From assembly GCF_026212465.1 (NCBI RefSeq), contig NC_080058.1, positions 6,759,001 to 6,823,000 on the forward strand: 64,000 nt of DNA, in the 5' to 3' direction. The first letter of the stretch is position 1. Each line of letters opens with the position of its first letter. The DNA is from Amaranthus tricolor (lineage: Eukaryota; Streptophyta; Magnoliopsida; Caryophyllales; Amaranthaceae). The notes under the pieces were generated by a model. The model worked only from the letters and a program-made list of their open reading frames with translations, was not told the DNA's origin and searched no databases. Shown piece by piece: positions 22,736-34,801 of this stretch. The position numbers and the translations under genes were made by a program.

Positions 22736-23938
22736 AGCCTAACATTGTTAAAATCAAAATTCTAATTAGAATCGTTCAGAGAAATAGAATCGAATCGGTA
22801 AAATCAAATCGTAAGATTCTACAATAAACCTAAATTTGCTATATAGTCATAATATTTTCATCTCAAAGGTTTGAGTTTATGATTTTTATGAATGAATTGA
22901 AGAAATAATTAGGCTGAATATCACTAATGTCAACTTCCATGTGTTTTAATAACCACTAAATAAGTGTATTATTGATGTGTGTGCTTAGCCTAATACCATT
23001 GTACATTTATACCTCATATAATACTGTTTTGTGGTGTTAATTTTCAGTTAAAATTTTAATATATGCATTTTGTGACTATAGTCTCTTTTGGAATTTCAAA
23101 AAATTATAGGGAACCATCCTTTGTTTAGTAAACTGATTATAATGGTAGTGGTGTAGCTTATAACATCATTGCAACTCAATTGGATTCTGGGATTTGCATT
23201 CCCCTTTACTAGATTTTATATGTTGGAATTTTTTCTTGAGCTTTAACATATGACTATATTATCAGGTATAGAGACCAAGCTTGGCTGTGAGATGTGCCCA
23301 GAAATGATTAATCATCCCATCTCTTGATCTGATGAAGAGCTACTTTTTCGTTAATGGCTTAATGCGGTATTTTTTTTCATCAATTTAGGTATTTTTTTCA
23401 TCGATTGAAACAATTTCATCCAGTTTCCTGAGAGAGCGTCTTTTAGAGACGCTTCTTAGGTCCAACCCATTTAAAGCTTAATTTCTACTCTTAATCTACA
23501 TTTTTCTTTATGGGCCAACTCAATTAGAGATTGTCTCTCACAAGAATTTGTAAAACAATTTTGGTCGTTAATTCTAACACTTACGATTTTAACATTCTTG
23601 TTTTTCGTTTTAAACTAAGATTATCAAAATTTATTAACAAATTTGACGTTTGATATTTCATTATTACTTAAAAGATTTTATTTAAGATTTAAACTGTTAG
23701 ATTGAATAAAGGCTTATTTGGTATGAATTATTTTCGGAGAAGCCATATGGTGTATATTTATAAAGCTACGAAAGTAAATTATAGAGTAAAATAAAGATAA
23801 TGTAGTATAAAACTAATTTTAAGTTTAAGTTGAAAAATAAATAAAATAGTACTCTTTATATATTAAAGTCAAATCTCAGCTTATCCATTCTCCCCTGTAT
23901 AAAAGTAATAGCAGTAGTAAAAATAGTAGTAGGAAGTA

Positions 23939-23990
<52 letters not shown>

Positions 23991-24048
23991 TATTAAAGAA
24001 AAGGAAAATTAAACCCACATGTTTTCACGCAAACTCACCCCCTTATGC
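22736..24048. other. intergenic, no gene
   Basis: AT-rich sequence. At about 23425-23560 is a short member of the GAGACGnTCTC family (GAGAGCGTCTTTTAGAGACG at the left, GAGATTGTCTCTCAC at the right). A (TAA)n tract lies at 23940-23992. Confidence 0.45.
23940..23992. repeat. (TAA)n microsatellite
   Basis: About 17 uninterrupted TAA units just left of the solo LTR. Confidence 0.9.
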
Positions 24049-24320
24049 CTTATTGTACCATTTGAGAAATTAATATTTTTAGAATTGGAGAATTTAAAAT
24101 TAATATTAGAACGAGAATTATTTTGAATTGAGTCGATAATTTATTTTGGGGTAAGATAACAAAGAAACAGATTGGGTCTAAGTATATGGCGGATATTATA
24201 AAATATCTCTTCTAATTTTATTAATTTGTTTTCCTTTTCATTTCTTATTTGATTAAATTTTTTTTTAATTCTTCCTACTTCTAATTTGGTAACCGAAAAA
24301 CTAAGAAAAAATAAAAATAA

Positions 24321-26201
24321 GGCAAAATTATAAAAAACTACCTAATATATACCCTATTTAGTAAAAAACTACCTTATGTAAAAATTTTTGCAAAAAACGA
24401 CCTTATATAATACAATTGTTTGCAAAACACTACCTTATAACGGTTTGTGGGCTTTGACTGCTAACTTTAACCGTTGACCCGCATGTGACACTCACGTGAT
24501 GTTTAAATGTATTTAATTCTTCTTCATTTCAGTTCAGTCCATTCAAAATCCCTTCTTTCTTCCTGCCATTTTCAGGAGCGTTGCCATGGCCTTATGCATA
24601 GAACCCTGTGTCACTACTCACTATTAGGCATTAGCAATAGCCACTCTATTCACTACTCTCCATTTTCCCATACACCTATCACGTAATCCCTTACCTCCAA
24701 ACCCTTTCCTTTCTCTTTCTTCCTCCCACCATCAACAATCCTTTTTCACCATTGTCAACCTCTAAATGTACTTCATTCATTAGCCTCCATGTTCTGGTAA
24801 GATACTTATTCACCCTTTTAAGCATGAAAAACAGAGTTATTAGCATTTAGCATTTCACATGCACACATTTTAAGCATGAAAAACAGAGTGTATTATTTCT
24901 CCTTGCAACTTCACAGTTTCAGTTTTTAACCTTTTTTTTAATTTCTTTTTTCTTAAAAAAGAACTAAATGGAGACTTATAATCTACAATCCATCCATGTT
25001 CATATCATAAACATGATTTTAATGATCTGGGTAGTTTCAGTTTCAAGCTTATCACCAGATGGGCAAGCTTTATTATCTCTGTTATCAGCTGCAGACCCCA
25101 TTTCAAAATCATCATCTTCAAAATGATCATCTTCGATTCCGCCAAAGTTGGGTTCGTGTTCCCAGCTCACAAATTTGTACTTACACATGAATAAGATGAC
25201 GGGCGAAATACCCCCTCAGTTGGGTAGACTTAAGAAGCTCAGTAGCTTACTTCTATGGGGGAATACTCTATCGGGCAGTATTCCAGCCGAGCTGTCGAAT
25301 TGTTCGAACTTGATTGTGCTTGATTTATCAGCTAATAATTTATCTAGAGAGATTCCTGGTGAATTGGGGAAATTGGTGTTGTTACAGCAGCTTCATCTAT
25401 CGGATAATTTACTAACAGGTTCAATTCCTTCTGAATTGAGTAACTGTACTAGTCTCATTACTATACAGTTTGATAAGAATCAACTTTCAGGTTTTATTCC
25501 TCCTCAGATAGGAGATCTTAAGTTTTTGCAGAGCTTTTTCCTATGGGGAAACTCGGTGTCTGGGACTATTCTTGCCGAGTTTAGGAATTGTAGTGAGCTA
25601 TACACGCTCGATCTTTCGAGGAATAAGCTTACTGGGTCAATCCTAGAGGAAATTTTAGGATTGAAGAAGCTCAGCAAGCTGTTGTTGCTGGGGAATGCAT
25701 TGACTGGTGGGTTGTCACTGGCTATCGCAAACTGTGAGTCGATGGTGAGATTGAGGCTGGGAGAAAATCGACTTTCTGGACAGATTCCGAAAGAGATAGG
25801 GCAGTTGCAGAATCTTGTTTTTCTCGACTTGTATATGAATCAATTTTCGGGTAATCTCCTTCATGAGATTGGTAATGTCACTGTCCTTGAGCTGCTTGAT
25901 TTGCACAATAATCATTTGACAGGAGAAATCCCATCTGAGTTATCGCTGGAAATGGCAGGAAGAAAGAAGGGATTTCGAATGGACTGAACTGAAATGAAGA
26001 AGAACTAAATACATTTAAACATCACGTGAGTGTCACATGCGGGTCAACGGTTAAAATTAGCGGTCAAAGGCCACAAACCGTTATAAGGTAGTGTTTTGCA
26101 AACAATTGTATTATATAAGGTAGTTTTTTGCAAAAATTTTTACATAAGGTAGTTTTTTTACAAAATGGGGTATATATTAGGTAGTTTTTTATAATTTTGC
26201 C
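24321..26201 (+). mobile_element. Pack-MULE with captured LRR receptor-kinase fragment
   Basis: 1,881 bp. The inverted repeats of about 250 bp (24321-24574 and 25946-26201) are nearly identical by eye and start GGCAAAATTATAAAAAACTA. A perfect 9-bp duplication TAAAAATAA flanks them (24312-24320 and 26202-26210), diagnostic of Mutator-like elements. It encodes no transposase. The cargo is a pyrimidine-rich stretch (24575-25000) that could be a captured promoter or leader, including a 22-bp direct repeat (starting near 24816 and 24869), followed by the LRR fragment. The conserved ends indicate that it is younger than the LTR it sits in. Confidence 0.95.
25013..25987 (+). pseudogene. captured LRR receptor-like kinase ectodomain fragment
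   Basis: From the ATG at 25013 the frame gives a short hydrophobic leader and LSPDGQALLSLLSAADP, the start of an LRR N-cap. One TGA near 25124 follows. The frame then jumps to mid-ectodomain repeats (from about 25128): NLYLHMNKMTGEIPPQLG, LLLWGNTLSGSIPAEL, LHLSDNLLTGSIPSEL, FFLWGNSVSGTI, LDLSRNKLTGSI, VRLRLGENRLSGQIPKEIG, LDLYMNQFSGNL and LDLHNNHLTGEIPSEL. These are about eleven plant-type 24-residue LRRs. Reading continues into the right inverted repeat and stops at 25987. There is no membrane segment or kinase domain. The motif order is closest in memory to the RGI/RGFR (RCH1-like, At1g34110) receptor kinases. The middle of the donor ectodomain is missing between the N-cap and the first repeat. 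Confidence 0.9.
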
Positions 26202-28127
26202 TAAAAATAATAATTTGTTGTCTCTATTTTTTTCTCTTCTACTGCATTACCACCCTTATTTTCCCACTTCCATTTTTTTTTTCCTAAACCTAATTTTATT
26301 TCACAAAAAAAAAAAAAAAACTGTAAACCAACACTGGATTTATGGTCTTCTTCTTCCTTTGAACAATTGCAACAATCACCTTCAATTCTTTGTGAATTTT
26401 CGAAACCCTCAATCTGTATTTTGTTCATCCTTTCCCTCAAATTACTCTGAAAAATTCGAGTATTGAACATAGCTTTGCTGCTTTTCGTTCCTTGCCATTT
26501 TTTCTTGAAAACTTTTCGAAATGAACAACAATGGTGCCGGTTCAGATTAGTTGGACAACATCACTTTCACGCCATTGTTGCGGTTGAACTATATTGAAAC
26601 AATATCAAGTCTCTTATTTCTTCTTATCTTTAATCCAAGAAAAACTGCGTTTCTGTCCTTGATTTACGAAAGAAGACAAGTTACTTCTTTTCTTTTAATT
26701 TTGCTTTCTATGAATTACTTGTTTCAATTTTCAAATATAAATCTCCCCAATCATAAGTAACTGATTTCAAGATTAATTATATGTGGTTGTTTAAATTAGA
26801 GTAGTGAACTTTGTCTTGATTGATGTTAATTAGATGAATCTTGGGATATTTGTATTGATTTAAAGAAATGTTTGAGATTATAGACTTTGTTGATATTATT
26901 TGTGAAGATTTCATGTTGGTTAAAATTGTTTGATATTGATCATTAGTAGGAAATGATGAAATTATTGAAAGTATGAATTTTGTTGGAAAAGGGTTAATAT
27001 TAGGGGAAGTATTGAATAATTAGAATCCTTAGAATGAATTAGGAGTATTCTTGATTTTTGGTATGAATGTACATATAGTGTTTATTTGGAAATAATAAAG
27101 AGATCAATTAGAGAAGCGAGTAATCTTTAAAAGAAGCTAAACAAGTCTAGATTGCGGTTATAATATTTTGATGATATATGGAGTGTTTATGTTAGAAGTG
27201 CACAGTCCTTTAATGCTTATAAATGTTAGAATATAATCCCTGATTAAGTCGTAGTCCAGGAGGAGATGTATTAAGTATTATGTTAGATTAGCTGTATCAA
27301 ACGCAACTTAATGATATTATGTTTATTGTCATGCTTTAGGAGACGATTTCTTGGTCGGGCCATTCTGGCTGATAGTTGCGTATCAAACTTGACTCCTTGA
27401 AGTGACAGTGACGGTGAGTGGTAGCAGTCCCTTAAAGGGTTTGGCCAGACTACAGTTTTGAAAATTGTTTTACTAAAGTTGTGAAATTTAATATTGTTGA
27501 GACAATGATTATGCTGATATTGATATGGTCAATGGATCGGGCTCACGAGTTGGTCATTGATGGAGTAGAGGGAAAATCTCCCTTACTTCCTATTTGAGGT
27601 GAATTGTCATTCAAATATTGACTAGCCTCACCTGAGAGTGACATAGCTTTAGAGCTATGGATATTCCTCTCAACTGGACTCCCTGTGCGCACATAGATCT
27701 AGGAAGCCGCTGTTGCTTTTAAATCTATGTTTTGAATTGTGTTTTATTGTTTTGGATTGTTACTTCTTATTCAGTTTAACCTGACACCTTGTTGTTTCCA
27801 TCTTTGAAATTGTCTACAGATCGGAATCGATCGGGAACGATGGGTTAACGGTGATGTTTAGAGTTACATGGATGTTAAATTGAGATGAGTACGTGAGAAG
27901 TTGTAGCTTTGTATTAGGTTTTGGTAAATGTATATTTGACTAGATTGTATTGGTTATGTTGGACTTTTATAGTGACTTTTATGATTACTTTGTGTTTTAG
28001 TTAGATGCTTGGATTGCGTATTAGCTGATACAGCTATGTCATAGAACTAGTATCCCTTTGCACATGTTTTGGAACTGGTGATGACCCTGTTTACTCAGTC
28101 AACGGTAAGTCGGGTTGTTACACTTAT

Positions 28128-28397
28128 CTTCTTCCTTATTACACTCCAAAACAACACTTCCCTCACAAAAAACAAAGAAAATTCAAGAATCCAGAATACT
28201 GAAATCCATAATTCATCAGCCGCCATCGGCCAACGGCCACTGAACCGCTCACTAGGTCGCACCAGCTTGTCAACCAACCTCGCCGTGACTCCTTATTCGA
28301 CCAACACACAGTTTTTGGTTTTCATCAAGTTTAATTTATTAGAATTTGGGTTTTAATATTATTTCTTTTGTTGTCTTGAGAATAGAATAAATTAAAG
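28128..28397. other. spacer between solo LTR and hAT-like MITE
   Basis: A slightly richer stretch (28200-28300) has a 95-residue open frame with no recognisable domain; not supported as a gene. Confidence 0.35.
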
Positions 28398-28975
28398 TAG
28401 ACCTGATTATGAGCGGCCTGGCCTGAAAAGTGAGGGTTTGGCCCAATGGGCGGGTTTGGGCAGAAAATAAGTGGCCTGATTTTTTCTGGGACGAGTTTGG
28501 GATTGGCGTTTGGCCCGTGCGTTAGCCCGGTTCGGCCCGAAAAGGAGCTATGTTGGCACTTGGCAGCGTGAATTACTGAATTTGAATTGTAAACTAAGAA
28601 GTTAAAAAATTAAAATAAAAATACTAAATAAAAGAAATAATTCATTATTTCATTTGATTACTCATTTGTTTACTAGCTTGTTCATGATTTGCATTTTGAA
28701 TTTGTTTTACATTATGTATAATATGTAACAATTGTATATGTTTATTTCAATTATATGTAATTTGTGTTTTAAATTATGTATAATATGTAATAATTGTATT
28801 TGTTTATTTTAATTATTTGTAATTTGTGTTTATAATTATGTATAAATAATATATAACATAGGCCCGCAAATTACGGGTTTGGACAGGAACTTTTAGGCCC
28901 GCACTTCGGCAGGGCCCGCATCAATGGGCTGTTTTTCCACCTGGCTCGGCCCGACCCGGTGTTTGATCAGGTCTA
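28398..28975. mobile_element. hAT-like MITE with TAGACCTGAT ends
   Basis: A 578-bp element with TAGACCTGATTATGAGC at the left and TTTGATCAGGTCTA at the right, followed inward on both sides by GGCCC/CGGCCCG-rich sequence and then an AT-rich core with no ORF. The 8-bp flanks AATTAAAG and GAATAAAG match at 6/8, compatible with an aged hAT duplication. Confidence 0.65.
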
Positions 28976-29493
28976 GAATAAAGGAAAGAAGATGATGTGA
29001 AGAAATTAGTCATGGAAAAATTGAAATAGTTTGAGGTACCACTTAAACAAATTTAATTGCTTGATTTAAATCTTTAATAAGTGAAATTTTATGTTTTATA
29101 TTTGAATTTTGTGGAAATTATAAAAATTAAGTTAATTATTAATTGTTGGGTTTTAATTGATTATATTGAAGACGAAGACATGAGTTAAATTAGCAATTGC
29201 TAAATTGAATCTAAAGAGAAGAAATTGATATTTGAGTGAATATGTTTATTTAATTGTTTATGAGATTGTGATGAATTAAAATTCAAGTTTAGGTATACTG
29301 ATATTGGATATTATTTCCTGGTGTTAAATTGACTTAGTTGTAAATGAAGATTTTGGCATTCAGATTATTATTATGAATTGGGGCATATTGGTATAGGCAT
29401 TATTAAGCCATATTATGGTGTGAATTCCATCATTGTATTTAACATGTATTTGAGTTGGAGTTGGGAATTTGAACTTGATATGGATAAACTATA
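28976..29493. other. AT-rich spacer
   Basis: No gene or element recognised. Confidence 0.35.
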
Positions 29494-29761
29494 TGTTAGA
29501 GTATATAACATATCTTGGAGCCTCAACCATTAGCTTAAGCTTTGGTTGAGTTGGTTCCTTGATATGGTATCAGAAGCCAACGTGAGAGGTCACGGGTTCG
29601 AATCTCAACCACCCCTCATTTAAAGTGGAATATTCAGCGCCTATGCGCATCCACACTTCTAGCCCAATGGGGTCTCGTGTGAGGGGGCGTGTTAGAGTAT
29701 ATAACATATCTTGGGGCCTCAACCATTAGCTTAAACTTTTGGTTGAGTTGGTTCCTTGACA
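29494..29761 (+). mobile_element. SMART (miniature LTR retrotransposon), 268 bp
   Basis: Two direct repeats (29494-29564, 71 bp; 29690-29761, 72 bp) begin TGTTAGAGTATATAACATAT and end TTCCTTGATA or TTCCTTGACA. The first is followed at once by TGGTATCAGAAGCC, a primer-binding site complementary to initiator tRNA-Met. The second is preceded by the purine tract GTGAGGGGG. The 5-bp duplication CTATA flanks the unit perfectly (29489-29493 and 29762-29766). There is no coding capacity. Size and layout fit SMART/TRIM elements, which must be mobilised in trans. Confidence 0.92.
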
Positions 29762-31337
29762 CTATATGAAATTAAAAGTGGAACTTGAGTGTGAACTTAG
29801 AAAGATATTTGATTATGTTATGTGTTAGAAAATGAAAATGCCGAAACTATTTGTCTGCGTCAATAGAGCCATAACAATATAGAAAATCAAAATTTCAATT
29901 CAAAAATCTCAAATTTGACTTTTTCAATTCTAATAACATTGTAATATTATTGAAAAACTCTAATTGTTTTTTCAAAAATAGATACGGATCAATAAAATAA
30001 TGTTACATATTTGTAAATTGGAGACGAAGATCCTGATCTAATGTTAGAATTTTTAAATAAAAATACAAAATTTACATTTTTAATATTGAAGCATATAAAA
30101 TTAATACTTCTAAAATTATTTTTTCCATAAAAAGTATAAATAAAGAATTAAATACAATTATGCAAACATTCAAAGGATGAATATCAACAATCACAATTGA
30201 TGTTAACTTTACTACTCACGTCAATTACGTCTAAGACTATTAATTTTATTTAATTTTATTTTTATCAACTAAGGGTTTAAACTCCAAGACAAGTCCGTGA
30301 CATTCCATCCATATTTTAATTAAGGCCGGTCTTTGTCTTTACAACAATCCAAAATTAGTCTCTGACTCGAAAATGAGTATGATCTAATCAATTTGTCGAT
30401 AATAACTCATGTATAAAATCAAATTAGATAATCGAGATATTTATTTATATATATATATTCAAGAATTAAAATTAATCCACCCGAATAGACATTTTTATTT
30501 GCCCCATAGCAAAACTATACATACATGCAAATTATTTTTTTATCATGGTAGATTAGAGAATTCTTACAAATAAGATGGTGAGAATCAAACTCCTATTACA
30601 AGGATGACAGAGAAATCATTTAACCGTTAGCCACTAAACTAACTTATAATTGTCACATTACTTACAAATTATTCGGATTCGTTTATTTTATATTTAGAAT
30701 AAGTCTAATATGAATTTAGTGTACATTATTTTTACCGTGCTAGCCTTTCATTGCCTTTTCAATACTTGCAAAATACCCACTTGTTTTACGTTTAACATGT
30801 TTTATATAATTTAGAATGTTATAATTCACAATTTAAATTATTAAAATATTGATTGCGGTTAAAGTGTCACTTTAAACATAACTCATGCACTAAAAACAAT
30901 TTTATAAAAAATTTCTCCTAATTTTCCATCAACAACAATCCTAATTTTTTTTTTTGAAAGAACAACAAACCTAAATTAAATAGGAGTGTCTAGGTTTTTC
31001 TCATAATTATTAAAATAGTTTAGTAGGAAATCTTGTCAAATATTCGCAATAAAATTGCATTAAATGCAAGGCGAACTTGAACAATGCAAACAATAGATAT
31101 GGCAGTTTGCTTGAAAGAACAAAAACATATTTTTTCTTATAAAGTATGGATGAACTTGAACAAAAACATTACTAGTACAGTATTAATAATTTAGGGTTTT
31201 CATTAAAATATAAATACTCTGGTAATCACCATCTCTTAGGAATATGCAATTAACTCTTGCTCACTTTTTGCTCTCAATCATTTGTGAACATGCATGCATT
31301 TATTCTTGTAGCATTTACTCTTGTAGTAATTAATACC
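29762..31337. other. AT-rich intergenic region
   Basis: No gene, RNA gene or delimited element recognised; only short chance frames and A/T runs. Confidence 0.4.
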
Positions 31338-31339
31338 TA

Positions 31340-31623
31340 CTCCAGTTCTTTTTAATTATTTTTTTTATTTGGCCAGTTCACGTGCTCTATTGTCTCATTT
31401 TCATTTAAAAATATATATTTATAGATGGTCTCCTTTTTATCTTAATATTAAAAATACTTAATATTACACATGAGTCTATTATTTTAGGTGTCCCCTCTAA
31501 TTTTATATTAAAAGTACGTAATATTGCACATGATGACATGAGTCTACTATTTTAGGTGGTCCCTCATTTTCTTAATATTTGTGCTCAAATTAAAAGGGAA
31601 AATTAAATTGAATTGGAGGGAGT
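31340..31623. mobile_element. Stowaway-like MITE
   Basis: The left end CTCCAGTTCTTTTTAATT preceded by TA and the right end AATTGGAGGGAG pair as imperfect inverted repeats. The core contains a duplicated TTTTAGGTGTCCC/TTTTAGGTGGTCCC motif about 80 bp apart. The right flank reads TT instead of TA. Confidence 0.6.
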
Positions 31624-32422
31624 TTTTATTAAGGCTTTAAGCCATAAATAAACCGTAGCAAAATTCCTCTAAGCTAAGACCACAATGCACTTGTAATTAA
31701 AGCTTTTTAAATAGTCACTTTTTAAACTATTGACTTAAACGTCGGAATAGCTCTTGTAGTCAACATTGTGTCCTTTTAACTTGTTAATTGCATACACCAA
31801 ATAATTCGATTGGTGTTATTGCAAGAAGGAGCTTGATACTAGATATGAAAAATAAACATCACAACCAACAATTTTCTATGATAATCACCCTAGTTCTAAC
31901 TAAAAACTAACTAGTTAGACTTTTTCTCCTTGTGAAACCAGAGAGTCATGATCAAATTATTCCCATTTTCGTAAATGCATGCTGCTTTTCCTCAATGTTA
32001 CAATCATACAATACAATACTATGAAAATCATACGATATTATAAAAATGATGTAAAATTTCAAGTGTCATCTTTTAAGGAAGCATGACAAATGGAAATTAT
32101 CAAGTCAAAAATACAACAATCAATTACAAATTAATTACTTTCTGTTTGAATTTGTTATTGATTTGAAATAATAATTAAGGAAGTTTGTGATATGTATTTT
32201 ATTTTTAAAAGTTAATTAATAATTTAAAATCAAAACTATTAACAACACTTTTGATATTGAGTAACTTAATATGAATGATAAGTAAATAAGTAAAATTATA
32301 ATTTGGATATCTAAATTATTAGTCTAATTATGACATGTTATTTTAGCATATTAACAATAAATATTAGCAATTATTTAATTTCAATACCAATTAGAAGAAT
32401 TAAAAAATTTAGATTAGTATCT
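31624..32422. other. AT-rich spacer left of the Copia element
   Basis: No gene recognised. Confidence 0.35.
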
Positions 32423-32427
32423 TACAT

Positions 32428-33913
32428 TGTTGTTAATGGTGACTCAAACTAGCAAGCACCATTGAAGAAGATGAATATGAGTTAAAACGGTAGTCCGCGG
32501 GGTGCAGAGCAGCTACTGTGTCCAGGTCCGCAGGACGCGGAGTGCATTTTGTCTCCATTTGGCGACTCGCATAGTTGTACATAGACCTGGGAAAACGGTC
32601 GGTCGGTCGGGTTTTGGGTCGGATCAATTTCGGTCGGGTCATTTTCGGGTCGGGTCATTTTCGGATCAGATCAGTTTCAGGTCGGATCACTCTGGGTTTT
32701 GGGTAGGTTCGGATTGACCCAACGGGTTACCATAAAACATTAGAATATTCAATCGACTAATTCAACATAAAAAAAAAATCATTAAAATGTCTAAAAAAAA
32801 TCATTAGAGAAATTACATGTACGATTTTCAAAAAATAGTTGGTATGTCAGGTTCATTTAAGTGCAAGAAAAATAGGGGAATTAATACTTATTTTGAAAGA
32901 CTTGTAAGAAACGCGCTTTATAAAAGTTATTTTGTTTATTATAATTGTAACGTTAGATAAAAATGACGTTAAAATTATCTTCACAATTTTCATGTTGGAA
33001 AGATATACAACTAATTAAGTACTTATTTCGTCTTATAAGATACGCGTTTTATAATTTAGGATAGCGACATTCGTTTTTTGAAAAGCTCATTCAAACGTGC
33101 GAAACGTTCGTATAAATTATATTGATTTGTTTACTGAAATGTAGAAGAATTAAAAACTCATTTGACTGATTTAACAAGATACATGTATTCAATTAAGATG
33201 ATTATAACGTCCTGTTTTTAAAGAAAAATAATTACGATGGCTAAAAAGAAGTTAAATACGTGTTTTTTGAGATCTATTGATGAGTTTTAGAGTTCAAGTG
33301 ATATACTCAATATGTTGAGATACTTTGAAAACTAAAATTTTATTTGAAATGAATTCTAATATTGAAATTACTGTAAAAATTGATATTAAATCTGTCAAAA
33401 CGGGTCGGTTTCCGGTCGGGTAATTATCGGGTCTGTCATGTTTCGGATTAAGTCGCTTTCGGGTCGGTTGGGTTCGGGTTTTATCGGGTCGGGTCCCGGG
33501 TTCATTTTCGGGTCGGATCAAATTTTCCCAGGTCTAGTTGTACATGGCTTGCGAAATGGCGGTTTCTTTTCACAGGAGGTGTCTTTCGGGACGGTTACTT
33601 TGTGTTTATTATGTAATAACTTCCTTTTATTGGGCATTAGTATATAAACACCTATTTTAGGGGTTAATACATGATGATTCACAAATTGAGAGAAATCACA
33701 AGAGAGCCATTATAATTTGTGAGTGTGATTGGAATTCATCTTGTAAATTCTTTACGATCATAGTGAAATTATTTGATCTCGGGGCCGGTGGACGTAGCTA
33801 TCACATTGATAGTGAACTACGTTAAATCTCTTGTTTCATTTTCTTATTGTTTACATTAAATTTCTTATTGTTTCATTATTATTCATCGACTTTGCTTCCG
33901 CTGTCGCACAACA
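32428..33913 (+). repeat. Copia 5' LTR, interrupted by a hAT element
   Basis: The hAT element occupies 32582-33535 plus one copy of its 8-bp duplication. The uninterrupted 3' LTR shows the empty site at about 38085. A TATATAAA promoter box is at 33641-33648, with the equivalent ATATATAAA in the 3' LTR near 38185. Confidence 0.9.
32582..33535. mobile_element. hAT-like element in the Copia LTR
   Basis: 954 bp with ends TAGACCTGGGAAAA and TTTTCCCAGGTCTA and a perfect 8-bp duplication GTTGTACA (32574-32581 and 33536-33543). Subterminal regions are built of repeated CGGTCGG/CGGGTCGG on the left and CGGGTCGG/TTTCGGGT on the right. The AT-rich core has no transposase. Confidence 0.93.
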
Positions 33914-33953
33914 ATTGGCATCAAGAGCTCAGGTTTAAGTCCTTGGAGAGTTT

Positions 33954-34724
33954 TTGAGTGAAATAATAGCTGGAGATTCTACAATAGGAATCGAGAAATT
34001 TACCGGAAAAAATAGCTTCGGGTTATGGTATATAAAGATGAAGGTTCTGTTGAAACAGCAGCAAATCTGGCGTCCGTTGGCTCCAAAGAGTACTACTGCG
34101 GGGTCGAAAAACGGATTAACTGAGGGGGAATTAGCAGTAATGGAGGAAAAAGCTCATTCTACCATTTTTCTAAGTTTGGATGATCATATCATCATGGAGG
34201 TCGCTGATCAGGCTACAACGACGGAATTATGGATGAAATTGGAGTCATTGTATATGATTAAGTCGCTGACCAACAAATTATTGCTAAAGCAGCGGTTGTT
34301 CAGCTTCCGAATACAGTCAGGTACTCCCTTATGGGAACATCTTGAAAAAGTTAACTCTATTTTACTGGATTTGCGTAACTTAGATGTTAAAATAGTTGAT
34401 GAGGATGCTGCGTTGATTTTACCTGTGTCTCTACCGTCTAGCTATGAGAATTTTGTTGAGTCTTTTGTTGTTGGTAAAGACTCTCTGACCCTAGAAGAAG
34501 TGAAGGCAACACTTCATACAAGGGAACTTCGTCAGAAAGCTATAGGTGATAACGGGGAGACTGGCAGTGTGTTGTTTGTTAAGTCTGAGAAATCTAAAAA
34601 GAAGAAGGGTTAACAAGGGTAACAATACTGGCTTGGGTGCTGGAAACGACAAAGAGGGATCTGGTAAGACTGCGGGGAAACCTGTTATTACTGTAAGGTA
34701 CCGGGTCATTTTAGGGCTAATTGT
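33954..34724 (+). pseudogene. Copia gag remnant
   Basis: The frame starting near 33954 has FTGKNSFGLWYIKMK, LWMKLESLYMIKSLTNKLLL, LPSSYENFVESF and LEEVKATLHTRELRQK, the capsid part of Copia Gag, and ends at a stop at 34611. In another frame a CCHC zinc knuckle, CYYCKVPGHFRANC, follows at 34683-34724, so a frameshift separates capsid and nucleocapsid. Confidence 0.9.
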
Positions 34725-34801
34725 TCGGTGAGGAAGGGCAAGTCCAAAGTTGTTGTAGTTGAGGAAAAACCAAAGGAGAACTATATAATTCAGAGGAAGA
34801 C

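Larger units (their letters stand above)
24054..28122 (-). mobile_element. solo LTR B, split by a Pack-MULE
   Basis: On the minus strand it starts TGTAACAACCCGACTTACCG at 28122 and ends CTCAAATGGTACA at 24054. The 5-bp duplication CTTAT flanks it perfectly (24049-24053 and 28123-28127). Subtracting the Pack-MULE and its duplication (1,890 bp) leaves about 2.18 kb, comparable to its relative at 14299-16911. The two copies are visibly diverged, so both are old. No retroelement protein is present. Confidence 0.85.

Noticed and set aside
25013..25987. A functional LRR receptor-like protein gene
   Set aside because: It is enclosed by Pack-MULE inverted repeats, has an in-frame stop after the N-cap, lacks the middle repeats and any membrane or kinase part.
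14299..28122. A single 13.8-kb transposon with ~900-bp terminal inverted repeats
   Set aside because: Each inverted copy has its own inner end and its own perfect 5-bp duplication (GTTAT and CTTAT), so they are two independent solo LTRs.
29565..29612. tRNA-like box B (GGTTCGAATC) suggesting a tRNA gene or SINE
   Set aside because: It lies between the LTRs of a SMART element directly after its primer-binding site; no cloverleaf can be drawn.
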